DNA of 64,000 bases from Rhynchopus sp. YZ270_cl-10. Lineage: Eukaryota; Euglenozoa; Diplonemea; Diplonemida; Diplonemidae. The translations under genes and the position numbers were made by a program. Below, in pieces: positions 52,353 to 64,000 of this stretch. How positions within the stretch are numbered: position 1 is the stretch's first letter; the number at the start of each line of letters is the position of its first letter. The notes below the pieces were generated by a model. The model had not been told where the DNA came from. It searched no databases and saw only the letters and a list, made by a program, of their open reading frames with translations. Where the stretch lies: assembly GCA_964035575.1 (NCBI GenBank), contig OZ037903.1:1232872-1296871 (forward strand), written 5' to 3'.

Positions 52353-55300
52353 TGATTTCCCATCATTTGCCAGGATTTGCCATCATTTGCCATGCTTTGC
52401 CATGATTTGCCATCATTTGCCATGATTTCCCATCATTTGCCATGATTTGCCATCATTTGCCATAATTTGCCATGATTTGCCATCATTTGCCATGATTTGC
52501 CATCATTTGCCATCATTTGCCATGATTTGCCATGATTTGCCATCATTTGCCATGATTTGCCATGATTTGCCATGCTTTGCCATGATTTGCCATGATTTGC
52601 ACTATTTTCCCACTGTAGTGAACAAATTTCAAAATTTTCGATTTTTTTCGCCACATAGCACTTATCCCACTTAAATTGACGCAATTTCCCCAGTGGAGAC
52701 ACTGTGTTGAAATTTTGGGCCCAAAAACCACCCCACATAAATACTGTTCAAAATTTCCGAACATTGTAAATATTTTTTGGATATCAGTTTTATGGCTAAC
52801 TTGGGATTTACCATGATTTGCCATGATTTGCCATGATTTGCCATCATTTGCCATGTTTTGCCATGATTTGCCATCATTTGCCATCATTTGCCAGGATTTG
52901 CCATCATTTGCATTGTTTTGCCAGGATTTGCCATGATTTGCCATGATTTGCCATGATTTGCCATGATTTGCCATCATTTGCCATGTTTTGCCATGATTTG
53001 CCATCATTTGCCATCATTTGCCAGGATTTGCCATCATTTGCATTGTTTTGCCAGGATTTGCCATGATTTGCCATGATTTGCCATCATTTGCCATGTTTTG
53101 CCATCATTTGCCATGATTTGCACTATTTTCCCACTGTAGTGAACAAATTTCAAAATTTTCGATCTTTTTCGCCACATAGCACTTATCCCACTTAAATTGA
53201 CGCAATTTCCCCAGTGGAGACACTGTGTTGATATTTTGGGCCCAAAAACCACCCCACATAAATACTGTTCAAAATTTCCGAACATTGTAAATTTTTTTTG
53301 GATATCAGTTTTATGGCTAACTTGGGATTTACCATGATTTGCCATGATTTGCCATGATTTGCCATGATTTGCCATCATTTGCCATGTTTTGCCATGATTT
53401 GCCATCATTTGCCATCATTTGCCAGGATTTGCCATCATTTGCATTGTTTTGCCAAGATTTGCCATGATTTGCCATGATTTGCCATGTTTTGCCATCATTT
53501 GCCATGTTTTGCCATCATTTGCCATAATTTGCCATGATTTGCCATGATTTGCCATCATTTGCCATCATTTGCCATCATTTGCCATCATTTGCCATCATTT
53601 GCCATAATTTGCCATGATTTGCCATCATTTGCCATCATTTGCCATCATTTGCCATCATTTGCCATCATTTGCCATCATTTGCCTTGTTTTGCCATCATTT
53701 GCCATAATTTGCCATGATTTGCCATGATTTGCCATCATTTGCCATCATTTGCCATCATTTGCCATAATTTGCCATGATTTGCCATCATTTGCCATCATTT
53801 GCCATCATTTGCCATAATTTGCCATGATTTGCCATCATTTGCCATCATTTGCCATCATTTGCCATGATTTGCCATGATTTGCCATGCTTTGCCATGATTT
53901 GCACTATTTTCCCACTGTAGTGAACAAATTTCAAAATTTTCGATCTTTTTCGCCACATAGCACTTATCCCACTTAAATTGACGCAATTTCCCCAGTGGAG
54001 ACACTGTGTTGATATTTTGGGCCCAAAAACCACCCCACATAAATACTGTTCAAAATTTCCGAACATTGTAAATTTTTTTTGGATATCAGTTTTATGGCTA
54101 ACTTGGGATTTACCATGATTTGCCATCATTTGCCATGATTTGCCATCATTTGCCATAATTTGCCATGATTTGCCATGATTTGCCATGATTTGCCATCATT
54201 TGCCATCATTTGCCATCATTTGCCATGATTTGCCATCATTTGCCATAATTTGCCATGATTTGCCATGATTTGCCATGATTTGCCATCATTTGCCATCATT
54301 TGCCATCATTTGCCATCATTTGCCATAATTTGCCATAATTTGCCATGATTTGCCATGATTTGCCATGATTTGCCATCATTTGCCATCATTTGCCATCATT
54401 TGCCATCATTTGCCATGATTTGCCAAGATTTGCCATGATTTGCCATCATTTGCCATCATTTGCCATCATTTGCCATCATTTGCCATCATTTGCCATCATT
54501 TGCCATGATTTGCCATGATTTGCCATGATTTGCCATGATTTGCCATCATTTGCCATCATTTGCCATCATTTGCCATGATTTGCCATGATTTGCCATGATT
54601 TGCCATCATTTGCCATGTTTTGCCATCATTTGCCATAATTTGCCATGATTTGCCATGATTTGCCATCATTTGCCATCATTTGCCATCATTTGCCATAATT
54701 TGCCATGATTTGCCATCATTTGCCATCATTTGCCATCATTTGCCATAATTTGCCATGATTTGCCAAGATTTGCCATCATTTGCCATCATTTGCCATCATT
54801 TGCCATCATTTGCCATCATTTGCCATGATTTGCCATGATTTGCCATGCTTTGCCATGATTTGCCATGATTTGCACTATTTTCCCACTGTAGTGAACAAAT
54901 TTCAAAATTTTCGATTTTTTTCGCCACATAGCACTTATCCCACTTAAATTGACGCAATTTCCCCAGTGGAGACACTGTGTTGAAATTTTGGGCCCAAAAA
55001 CCACCCCACATAAATACTGTTCAAAATTTCCGAACATTGTAAATATTTTTTGGATATCAGTTTTATGGCTAACTTGGGATTTACCATGATTTGCCATGAT
55101 TTGCCATGATTTGCCATCATTTGCCATGTTTTGCCATGATTTGCCATCATTTGCCATCATTTGCCAGGATTTGCCATCATTTGCATTGTTTTGCCAGGAT
55201 TTGCCATGATTTGCCATGATTTGCCATGATTTGCCATGATTTGCCATCATTTGCCATGTTTTGCCATGATTTGCCATCATTTGCCATCATTTGCCAGGAT

Positions 55301-58300
55301 TTGCCATCATTTGCATTGTTTTGCCAGGATTTGCCATGATTTGCCATGATTTGCCATCATTTGCCATGTTTTGCCATCATTTGCCATGATTTGCACTATT
55401 TTCCCACTGTAGTGAACAAATTTCAAAATTTTCGATCTTTTTCGCCACATAGCACTTATCCCACTTAAATTGACGCAATTTCCCCAGTGGAGACACTGTG
55501 TTGATATTTTGGGCCCAAAAACCACCCCACATAAATACTGTTCAAAATTTCCGAACATTGTAAATTTTTTTTGGATATCAGTTTTATGGCTAACTTGGGA
55601 TTTACCATGATTTGCCATGATTTGCCATGATTTGCCATGATTTGCCATCATTTGCCATGTTTTGCCATGATTTGCCATCATTTGCCATCATTTGCCAGGA
55701 TTTGCCATCATTTGCATTGTTTTGCCAAGATTTGCCATGATTTGCCATGATTTGCCATGTTTTGCCATCATTTGCCATGTTTTGCCATCATTTGCCATAA
55801 TTTGCCATGATTTGCCATGATTTGCCATCATTTGCCATCATTTGCCATCATTTGCCATCATTTGCCATCATTTGCCATAATTTGCCATGATTTGCCATCA
55901 TTTGCCATCATTTGCCATCATTTGCCATCATTTGCCTTGTTTTGCCATCATTTGCCATAATTTGCCATGATTTGCCATGATTTGCCATCATTTGCCATCA
56001 TTTGCCATCATTTGCCATAATTTGCCATGATTTGCCATCATTTGCCATCATTTGCCATCATTTGCCATAATTTGCCATGATTTGCCATCATTTGCCATCA
56101 TTTGCCATCATTTGCCATGATTTGCCATGATTTGCCATGCTTTGCCATGATTTGCACTATTTTCCCACTGTAGTGAACAAATTTCAAAATTTTCGATCTT
56201 TTTCGCCACATAGCACTTATCCCACTTAAATTGACGCAATTTCCCCAGTGGAGACACTGTGTTGAAATTTTGGGCCCAAAAACCACCCCACATAAATACT
56301 GTTCAAAATTTCCGAACATTGTAAATTTTTTTTGGATATCAGTTTTATGGCTAACTTGGGATTTACCATGATTTGCCATCATTTGCCATGATTTGCCATC
56401 ATTTGCCATAATTTGCCATGATTTGCCATGATTTGCCATGATTTGCCATCATTTGCCATGTTTTGCCATCATTTGCCATGTTTTGCCATCATTTGCCATA
56501 ATTTGCCATGATTTGCCATGATTTGACATCATTTGCCATCATTTGCCATCATTTGCCATGATTTGCCATCATTTGCCATCATTTGCCATCATTTGCCATC
56601 ATTTGCCATAATTTGCCATGATTTGCCATGATTTGCCATCATTTGCCATCATTTGCCATCATTTGCCATCATTTGCCATAATTTGCCAAGATTTGCCATG
56701 ATTTGCCATCATTTGCCATCATTTGCCATCATTTGCCATCATTTGCCATCATTTGCCATGATTTGCCATGATTTGCCATGATTTGCCATCATTTGCCATG
56801 TTTTGCCATGATTTGCCATCATTTGCCATCATTTGCCATCATTTGCCATAATTTGCCATGATTTGCCATGATTTGCCATGATTTGCCATCATTTGCCATC
56901 ATTTGCCATCATTTGCCATCATTTGCCATCATTTGCCATAATTTGCCATGATTTGCCATCATTTGCCATCATTTGCCATCATTTGCCATCATTTGCCATC
57001 ATTTGCCATCATTTGCCATGATTTGCCATGATTTGCCATGATTTGCCATCATTTGCCATCATTTGCCATCATTTGCCATAATTTGCCATGATTTGCCATG
57101 ATTTGCCATGATTTGCCATCATTTGCCATCATTTGCCATCATTTGCCATCATTTGCCATCATTTGCCATCATTTGCCATGATTTGCCATGATTTGCCATG
57201 ATTTGCCATCATTTGCCATGTTTTGCCATCATTTGCCATAATTTGCCATGATTTGCCATGATTTGCCATCATTTGCCATCATTTGCCATCATTTGCCATA
57301 ATTTGCCATGATTTGCCATCATTTGCCATCATTTGCCATCATTTGCCATAATTTGCCATGATTTGCCAAGATTTGCCATCATTTGCCATCATTTGCCATC
57401 ATTTGCCATCATTTGCCATCATTTGCCATCATTTGCCATAATTTGCCATGATTTGCCATGATTTGCCATCATTTGCCATCATTTGCCATCATTTGCCATA
57501 ATTTGCCAAGATTTGCCATGATTTGCCATCATTTGCCATCATTTGCCATCATTTGCCATCATTTGCCATCATTTGCCATGATTTGCCATGATTTGCCATG
57601 ATTTGCCATCATTTGCCATGTTTTGCCATGATTTGCCATCATTTGCCATCATTTGCCATCATTTGCCATGATTTGCCATGATTTGCCATGATTTGCCATC
57701 ATTTGCCATGTTTTGCCATGATTTACCATCATTTGCCATCATTTGCCATCATTTGCCATAATTTGCCATGATTTGCCATGATTTGCCATGATTTGCCATC
57801 ATTTGCCATCATTTGCCATCATTTGCCATCATTTGCCATCATTTGCCATAATTTGCCATGATTTGCCATCATTTGCCATCATTTGCCATCATTTGCCATC
57901 ATTTGCCATCATTTGCCATCATTTGCCATGATTTGCCATGATTTGCCATGATTTGCCATCATTTGCCATCATTTGCCATCATTTGCCATCATTTGCCATC
58001 ATTTGCCATCATTTGCCATGATTTGCCATGATTTGCCATGATTTGCCATGATTTGCCATCATTTGCCATCATTTGCCATCATTTGCCATCATTTGCCATC
58101 ATTTGCCATCATTTGCCATGATTTGCCATGATTTGCCATGATTTGCCATCATTTGCCATGTTTTGCCATCATTTGCCATAATTTGCCATGATTTGCCATG
58201 ATTTGCCATCATTTGCCATCATTTGCCATCATTTGCCATAATTTGCCATGATTTGCCATCATTTGCCATCATTTGCCATCATTTGCCATAATTTGCCATG

Positions 58301-59780
58301 ATTTGCCAAGATTTGCCATCATTTGCCATCATTTGCCATCATTTGCCATCATTTGCCATCATTTGCCATCATTTGCCATAATTTGCCATGATTTGCCATG
58401 ATTTGCCATCATTTGCCATCATTTGCCATCATTTGCCATAATTTGCCAAGATTTGCCATGATTTGCCATCATTTGCCATCATTTGCCATCATTTGCCATC
58501 ATTTGCCATCATTTGCCATGATTTGCCATGATTTGCCATGATTTGCCATCATTTGCCATGTTTTGCCATGATTTGCCATCATTTGCCATCATTTGCCATC
58601 ATTTGCCATTATTTGCCATGATTTGCCATGATTTGCCATGATTTGCCATCATTTGCCATCATTTGCCATCATTTGCCATCATTTGCCATCATTTGCCATA
58701 ATTTGCCATGATTTGCCATCATTTGCCATCATTTGCCATCATTTGCCATGATTTGCCATGATTTGCCATGCTTTGCCATGATTTGCACTATTTTCCCACT
58801 GTAGTGAACAAATTTCAAAATTTTCGATCTTTTTCGCCACATAGCACTTATCCCACTTAAATTGACGCAATTTCCCCAGTGGAGACACTGTGTTGATATT
58901 TTGGGCCCAAAAACCACCCCACATAAATACTGTTCAAAATTTCCGAACATTGTAAATTTTTTTTGGATATCAGTTTTATGGCTAACTTGGGATTTACCAT
59001 GATTTGCCATCATTTGCCATGATTTGCCATCATTTGCCATAATTTGCCATGATTTGCCATGATTTGCCATGATTTGCCATCATTTGCCATCATTTGCCAT
59101 CATTTGCCATGATTTGCCATCATTTGCCATAATTTGCCATGATTTGCCATGATTTGCCATGATTTGCCATCATTTGCCATCATTTGCCATAATTTGCCAT
59201 GATTTGCCATGATTTGCCATGATTTGCCATCATTTGCCATCATTTGCCATCATTTGCCATCATTTGCCATAATTTGCCATGATTTGCCATGATTTGCCAT
59301 GATTTGCCATCATTTGCCATCATTTGCCATCATTTGCCATCATTTGCCATGATTTGCCAAGATTTGCCATGATTTGCCATCATTTGCCATCATTTGCCAT
59401 CATTTGCCATCATTTGCCATCATTTGCCATCATTTGCCATGATTTGCCATGATTTGCCATGATTTGCCATCATTTGCCATGATTTGCCAAGATTTGCCAT
59501 GATTTGCCATCATTTGCCATCATTTGCCATCATTTGCCATCATTTGCCATCATTTGCCATCATTTGCCATGATTTGCCATGATTTGCCATGATTTGCCAT
59601 CATTTGCCATGATTTGCCATCATTTGCCATCATTTGCCATCATTTGCCATAATTTGCCAAGATTTGCCATGATTTGCCATCATTTGCCATGATTTGCCAT
59701 CATTGGCATCATTTGCCATCATTTGCCATCATTTGCCATAATTTGCCATGATTTGCCATCATTTGCCATCATTTGCCACA
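52345..59780 (-). repeat. 10-bp satellite (SATTTGCCAT), inverted, with seven 215-bp cores
   Basis: The reverse orientation of the 38-40 kb array. Cores lie at about 52598-52812, 53118-53332, 53899-54113, 54870-55084, 55391-55605, 56152-56366 and 58783-58998. Higher-order duplication is visible: 52543-54186 recurs about 2.25-2.27 kb further on, and 56.7-58.7 kb contains two further internal repeats of about 0.9 kb. Confidence 0.94.
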
Positions 59781-60090
59781 AACCCGCAAACCCGCAAACC
59801 CGCCACAGACCCGCCACACCCACACACACCACACCCGCAGACCCGCAGACCCGCAGACCCGCAGACCCGCAGACCCGCAGACCCGCAGACCCGCAGACCC
59901 GCAGACCCGCAGACCCGCAGACCCGCAGACCCGCAGACCCGCAGACCCGCCGACCCGCAGACCCGCAGACCCGCCACACCCACACACACCACACCCGCAG
60001 ACCCGCCGACCCGCAGACCCGCAGACCCGCCACACCCACACACACCACACCCGCAGACCCGCAGACCCGCAGACCCGCAGACCCGCCACA
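59781..60090. repeat. CCCGCAGA satellite with connectors, short block
   Basis: A transition zone: a few ACCCGCAA units, then CCCGCAGA runs with three connectors, then back to ACCCGCAA. Confidence 0.93.
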
Positions 60091-63000
60091 CCCGCAAACC
60101 CGCAAACCCGCAAACCCGCAAACCCGCAAACCCGCAAACCCGCAAACCCGCAAACCCGCAAACCCGCAAACCCGCAAACCCGCAAACCCGCAAACCCGCA
60201 AACCCGCAAACCCGCAAACCCGCAAACCCGCAAACCCGCAAACCCGCAAACCCGCAAACCCGCAAACCCGCAAACCCGCAAACCCGCAAACCCGCAAACC
60301 CGCAAACCCGCAAACCCGCAAACCCGCAAACCCGCAAACCCGCAAACCCGCAAACCCGCAAACCCGCAAACCCGCAAACCCGCAAACCCGCAAACCCGCA
60401 AACCCGTAAACCCGCAAACCCGCAAACCCGCAAACCCGCAAACCCGCAAACCCGCAAACCCGCAAACCCGCAAACCCGCAAACCCGCAAACCCGCAAACC
60501 CGCAAACCCGCAAACCCGCAAACCCGCAAACCCGCAAACCCGCAAACCCGCAAACCCGCAAACCCGCAAACCCGCAAACCCGCAAACCCGCAAACCCGCA
60601 AACCCGCAAACCCGCAAACCCGCAAACCCGCAAACCCGCAAACCCGCAAACCCGCAAACCCGCAAACCCGCAAACCCGCAAACCCGCAAACCCGCAAACC
60701 CGCAAACCCGCAAACCCGCAAACCCGCAAACCCGCAAACCCGCAAACCCGCAAACCCGCAAACCCGCAAACCCGCAAACCCGCAAACCCGCAAACCCGCA
60801 AACCCGCAAACCCGCAAACCCGCAAACCCGCAAACCCGCAAACCCGCAAACCCGCAAACCCGCAAACCCGCAAACCCGCAAACCCGCAAACCCGCAAACC
60901 CGCAAACCCGCAAACCCGCAAACCCGCAAACCCGCAAACCCGCAAACCCGCAAACCCGCAAACCCGCAAACCGCAAACCCGCAAACCCGCAAACCCGCAA
61001 ACCCGCAAACCCGCAAACCCGCAAACCCGCAAACCCGCAAACCCGCAAACCCGCAAACCCGCAAACCCGCAAACCCGCAAACCCGCAAACCCGCAAACCC
61101 GCAAACCCGCAAACCCGCAAACCCGCAAACCCGCAAACCCGCAAACCCGCAAACCCGCAAACCCGCAAACCCGCAAACCCGCAAACCCGCAAACCCGCAA
61201 ACCCGCAAACCCGCAAACCCGCAAACCCGCAAACCCGCAAACCCGCAAACCCGCAAACCCGCAAACCCGCAAACCCGCAAACCCGCAAACCGCAAACCCG
61301 CAAACCCGCAAACCCGCAAACCCGCAAACCCGCAAACCCGCAAACCCGCAAACCCGCAAACCCGCAAACCCGCAAACCCGCAAACCCGCAAACCCGCAAA
61401 CCCGCAAACCCGCAAACCCGCAAACCCGCAAACCCGCAAACCCGCAAACCCGCAAACCCGCAAACCCGCAAACCCGCAAACCCGCAAACCCGCAAACCCG
61501 CAAACCCGCAAACCCGCAAACCCGCAAACCCGCAAACCCGCAAACCCGCAAACCCGCAAACCCGCAAACCCGCAAACCCGCAAACCCGCAAACCCGCAAA
61601 CCCGCAAACCCGCAAACCCGCAAACCCGCAAACCCGCAAACCCGCAAACCCGCAAACCCGCAAACCCGCAAACCCGCAAACCCGCAAACCCGCAAACCCG
61701 CAAACCCGCAAACCGCAAACCCGCAAACCCGCAAACCCGCAAACCCGCAAACCCGCAAACCCGCAAACCCGCAAACCCGCAAACCCGCAAACCCGCAAAC
61801 CCGCAAACCCGCAAACCCGCAAACCCGCAAACCCGCAAACCCGCAAACCCGCAAACCCGCAAACCCGCAAACCCGCAAACCCGCAAACCCGCAAACCCGC
61901 AAACCCGCAAACCCGCAAACCCGCAAACCCGCAAACCCGCAAACCCGCAAACCCGCAAACCCGCAAACCCGCAAACCCGCAAACCCGCAAACCCGCAAAC
62001 CCGCAAACCCGCAAACCCGCAAACCCGCAAACCCGCAAACCCGCAAACCCGCAAACCCGCAAACCCGCAAACCCGCAAACCCGCAAACCCGCAAACCCGC
62101 AAACCCGCAAACCCGCAAACCCGCAAACCCGCAAACCCGCAAACCCGCAAACCCGCAAACCCGCAAACCCGCAAACCCGCAAACCCGCAAACCCGCAAAC
62201 CCGCAAACCCGCAAACCGCAAACCCGCAAACCCGCAAACCCGCAAACCCGCAAACCCGCAAACCCGCAAACCCGCAAACCCGCAAACCCGCAAACCCGCA
62301 AACCCGCAAACCCGCAAACCCGCAAACCCGCAAACCCGCAAACCCGCAAACCCGCAAACCCGCAAACCCGCAAACCCGCAAACCCGCAAACCCGCAAACC
62401 CGCAAACCCGCAAACCCGCAAACCCGCAAACCCGCAAACCGCAAACCCGCAAACCCGCAAACCCGCAAACCCGCAAACCCGCAAACCCGCAAACCCGCAA
62501 ACCCGCAAACCCGCAAACCCGCAAACCCGCAAACCCGCAAACCCGCAAACCCGCAAACCCGCAAACCCGCAAACCCGCAAACCCGCAAACCCGCAAACCC
62601 GCAAACCCGCAAACCCGCAAACCCGCAAACCCGCAAACCCGCAAACCCGCAAACCCGCAAACCCGCAAACCCGCAAACCCGCAAACCCGCAAACCCGCAA
62701 ACCCGCAAACCCGCAAACCCGCAAACCCGCAAACCCGCAAACCCGCAAACCCGCAAACCCGCAAACCCGCAAACCCGCAAACCCGCAAACCCGCAAACCC
62801 GCAAACCCGCAAACCCGCAAACCCGCAAACCCGCAAACCCGCAAACCCGCAAACCCGCAAACCCGCAAACCCGCAAACCCGCAAACCCGCAAACCCGCAA
62901 ACCCGCAAACCCGCAAACCCGCAAACCCGCAAACCCGCAAACCCGCAAACCCGCAAACCCGCAAACCCGCAAACCCGCAAACCCGCAAACCCGCAAACCC

Positions 63001-64000
63001 GCAAACCCGCAAACCCGCAAACCCGCAAACCCGCAAACCCGCAAACCCGCAAACCCGCAAACCCGCAAACCCGCAAACCCGCAAACCCGCAAACCCGCAA
63101 ACCCGCAAACCCGCAAACCCGCAAACCCGCAAACCCGCAAACCCGCAAACCCGCAAACCCGCAAACCCGCAAACCCGCAAACCCGCAAACCCGCAAACCC
63201 GCAAACCCGCAAACCCGCAAACCCGCAAACCCGCAAACCCGCAAACCCGCAAACCCGCAAACCCGCAAACCCGCAAACCCGCAAACCCGCAAACCCGCAA
63301 ACCCGCAAACCCGCAAACCCGCAAACCCGCAAACCCGCAAACCCGCAAACCCGCAAACCCGCAAACCCGCAAACCCGCAAACCCGCAAACCCGCAAACCC
63401 GCAAACCCGCAAACCCGCAAACCCGCAAACCCGCAAACCCGCAAACCCGCAAACCCGCAAACCCGCAAACCCGCAAACCCGCAAACCCGCAAACCCGCAA
63501 ACCCGCAAACCCGCAAACCCGCAAACCCGCAAACCCGCAAACCCGCAAACCCGCAAACCCGCAAACCCGCAAACCCGCAAACCCGCAAACCCGCAAACCC
63601 GCAAACCCGCAAACCCGCAAACCCGCAAACCCGCAAACCCGCAAACCCGCAAACCCGCAAACCCGCAAACCCGCAAACCCGCAAACCCGCAAACCCGCAA
63701 ACCCGCAAACCGCAAACCCGCAAACCCGCAAACCCGCAAACCCGCAAACCCGCAAACCCGCAAACCCGCAAACCCGCAAACCCGCAAACCCGCAAACCCG
63801 CAAACCCGCAAACCCGCAAACCCGCAAACCCGCAAACCCGCAAACCCGCAAACCCGCAAACCCGCAAACCCGCAAACCGCAAACCCGCAAACCCGCAAAC
63901 CCGCAAACCCGCAAACCCGCAAACCCGCAAACCCGCAAACCCGCAAACCCGCAAACCGCAAACCCGCAAACCCGCAAACCCGCAAACCCGCAAACCCGCA
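60091..64000. repeat. 8-bp satellite (ACCCGCAA), about 488 units, runs off the window
   Basis: 3.9 kb of almost pure repeat. Variants are rare: one CCCGTAAA unit near 60406 and 7-bp units (one C missing) near 60970, 61290, 61713, 62214, 62438, 63710, 63875 and 63956. The minus strand reads GGGTTTGC. Frames of more than 1400 aa are artefacts. The true length is unknown because the array continues past the end. Confidence 0.97.

Noticed and set aside
38909-59070. Many MANHGKSWQ-type frames of 60-154 aa
   Set aside because: Products of the 10-bp satellite and its 215-bp core. The same peptides recur at every core copy.
59719-63993. Open frames of 1402-1424 aa
   Set aside because: Same reason: ACCCGCAA repeats lack stops in all frames, and single-base unit variants leave the peptide unchanged.
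60091-64000. Chromosome end (telomere)
   Set aside because: Similar arrays lie internally at 47.8 and 50.0 kb, the unit is not TTAGGG, and the array is cut by the window edge, so a terminal position is not shown.

Overview
The window looks like nuclear DNA of a diplonemid (Euglenozoa). The deciding evidence is a cluster of seven spliced-leader (SL) RNA genes at 40.5-43.1 kb. Each has a 39-nt exon that begins ACCAACG and ends ACAGTTTCTGTACTTCATTG, then a GTATGG intron start, a terminal stem capped by a GAAA tetraloop, and a T run. The end of the exon matches the SL core shared by kinetoplastids and diplonemids, and its start is of the diplonemid type as I remember it. Genes are sparse, single-exon and GC-rich, and sit in AT-rich DNA full of T runs, as expected for a genome that trans-splices its mRNAs. 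The species cannot be told from the sequence.

Layout. 0-14.9 kb: no convincing protein gene. It holds a family of short hairpins followed by pyrimidine tracts, and several TIR transposons: a MULE-like element of 1.27 kb with 9-bp target duplications, a hAT-like 299-bp element with 8-bp duplications, two with 5-bp duplications, and a TA-flanked foldback. 14.9-22.7 kb: the ordinary gene block, all on the plus strand: a 981-aa coiled-coil protein, a small ankyrin protein and a 900-aa ionotropic glutamate receptor. 23.4-34.6 kb: minisatellites and complex satellites (13-, 7-, 9-, 10-, about 20- and 8-bp units), GTGCAC motif clusters, and three copies of a non-coding element, one framed by 390-bp inverted repeats. 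34.6-38 kb: a gene on the minus strand for a possible tyrosine-recombinase-like protein, a four-exon zinc-finger gene with cis-introns, and tRNA-like repeats. 38-40.4 kb: a 10-bp satellite with embedded 215-bp cores. 40.4-43.9 kb: the SL RNA cluster with two related zinc-finger genes. 43.9-50.2 kb: an 8-bp satellite (CCCGCAGA) with a 200-N gap. 50.2-52.4 kb: a second copy of the recombinase-like gene block and a Helitron relic. 52.3-59.8 kb: the 10-bp satellite again, inverted. 59.8-64 kb: an 8-bp ACCCGCAA satellite running off the window.

The very long open frames in the 8-bp and 13-bp satellites follow from units that contain no stop in any frame. They are not annotated as genes. No pathway links the host genes to each other. 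The only functional theme is RNA processing: SL donors here, and pyrimidine-AG acceptors in front of the genes.
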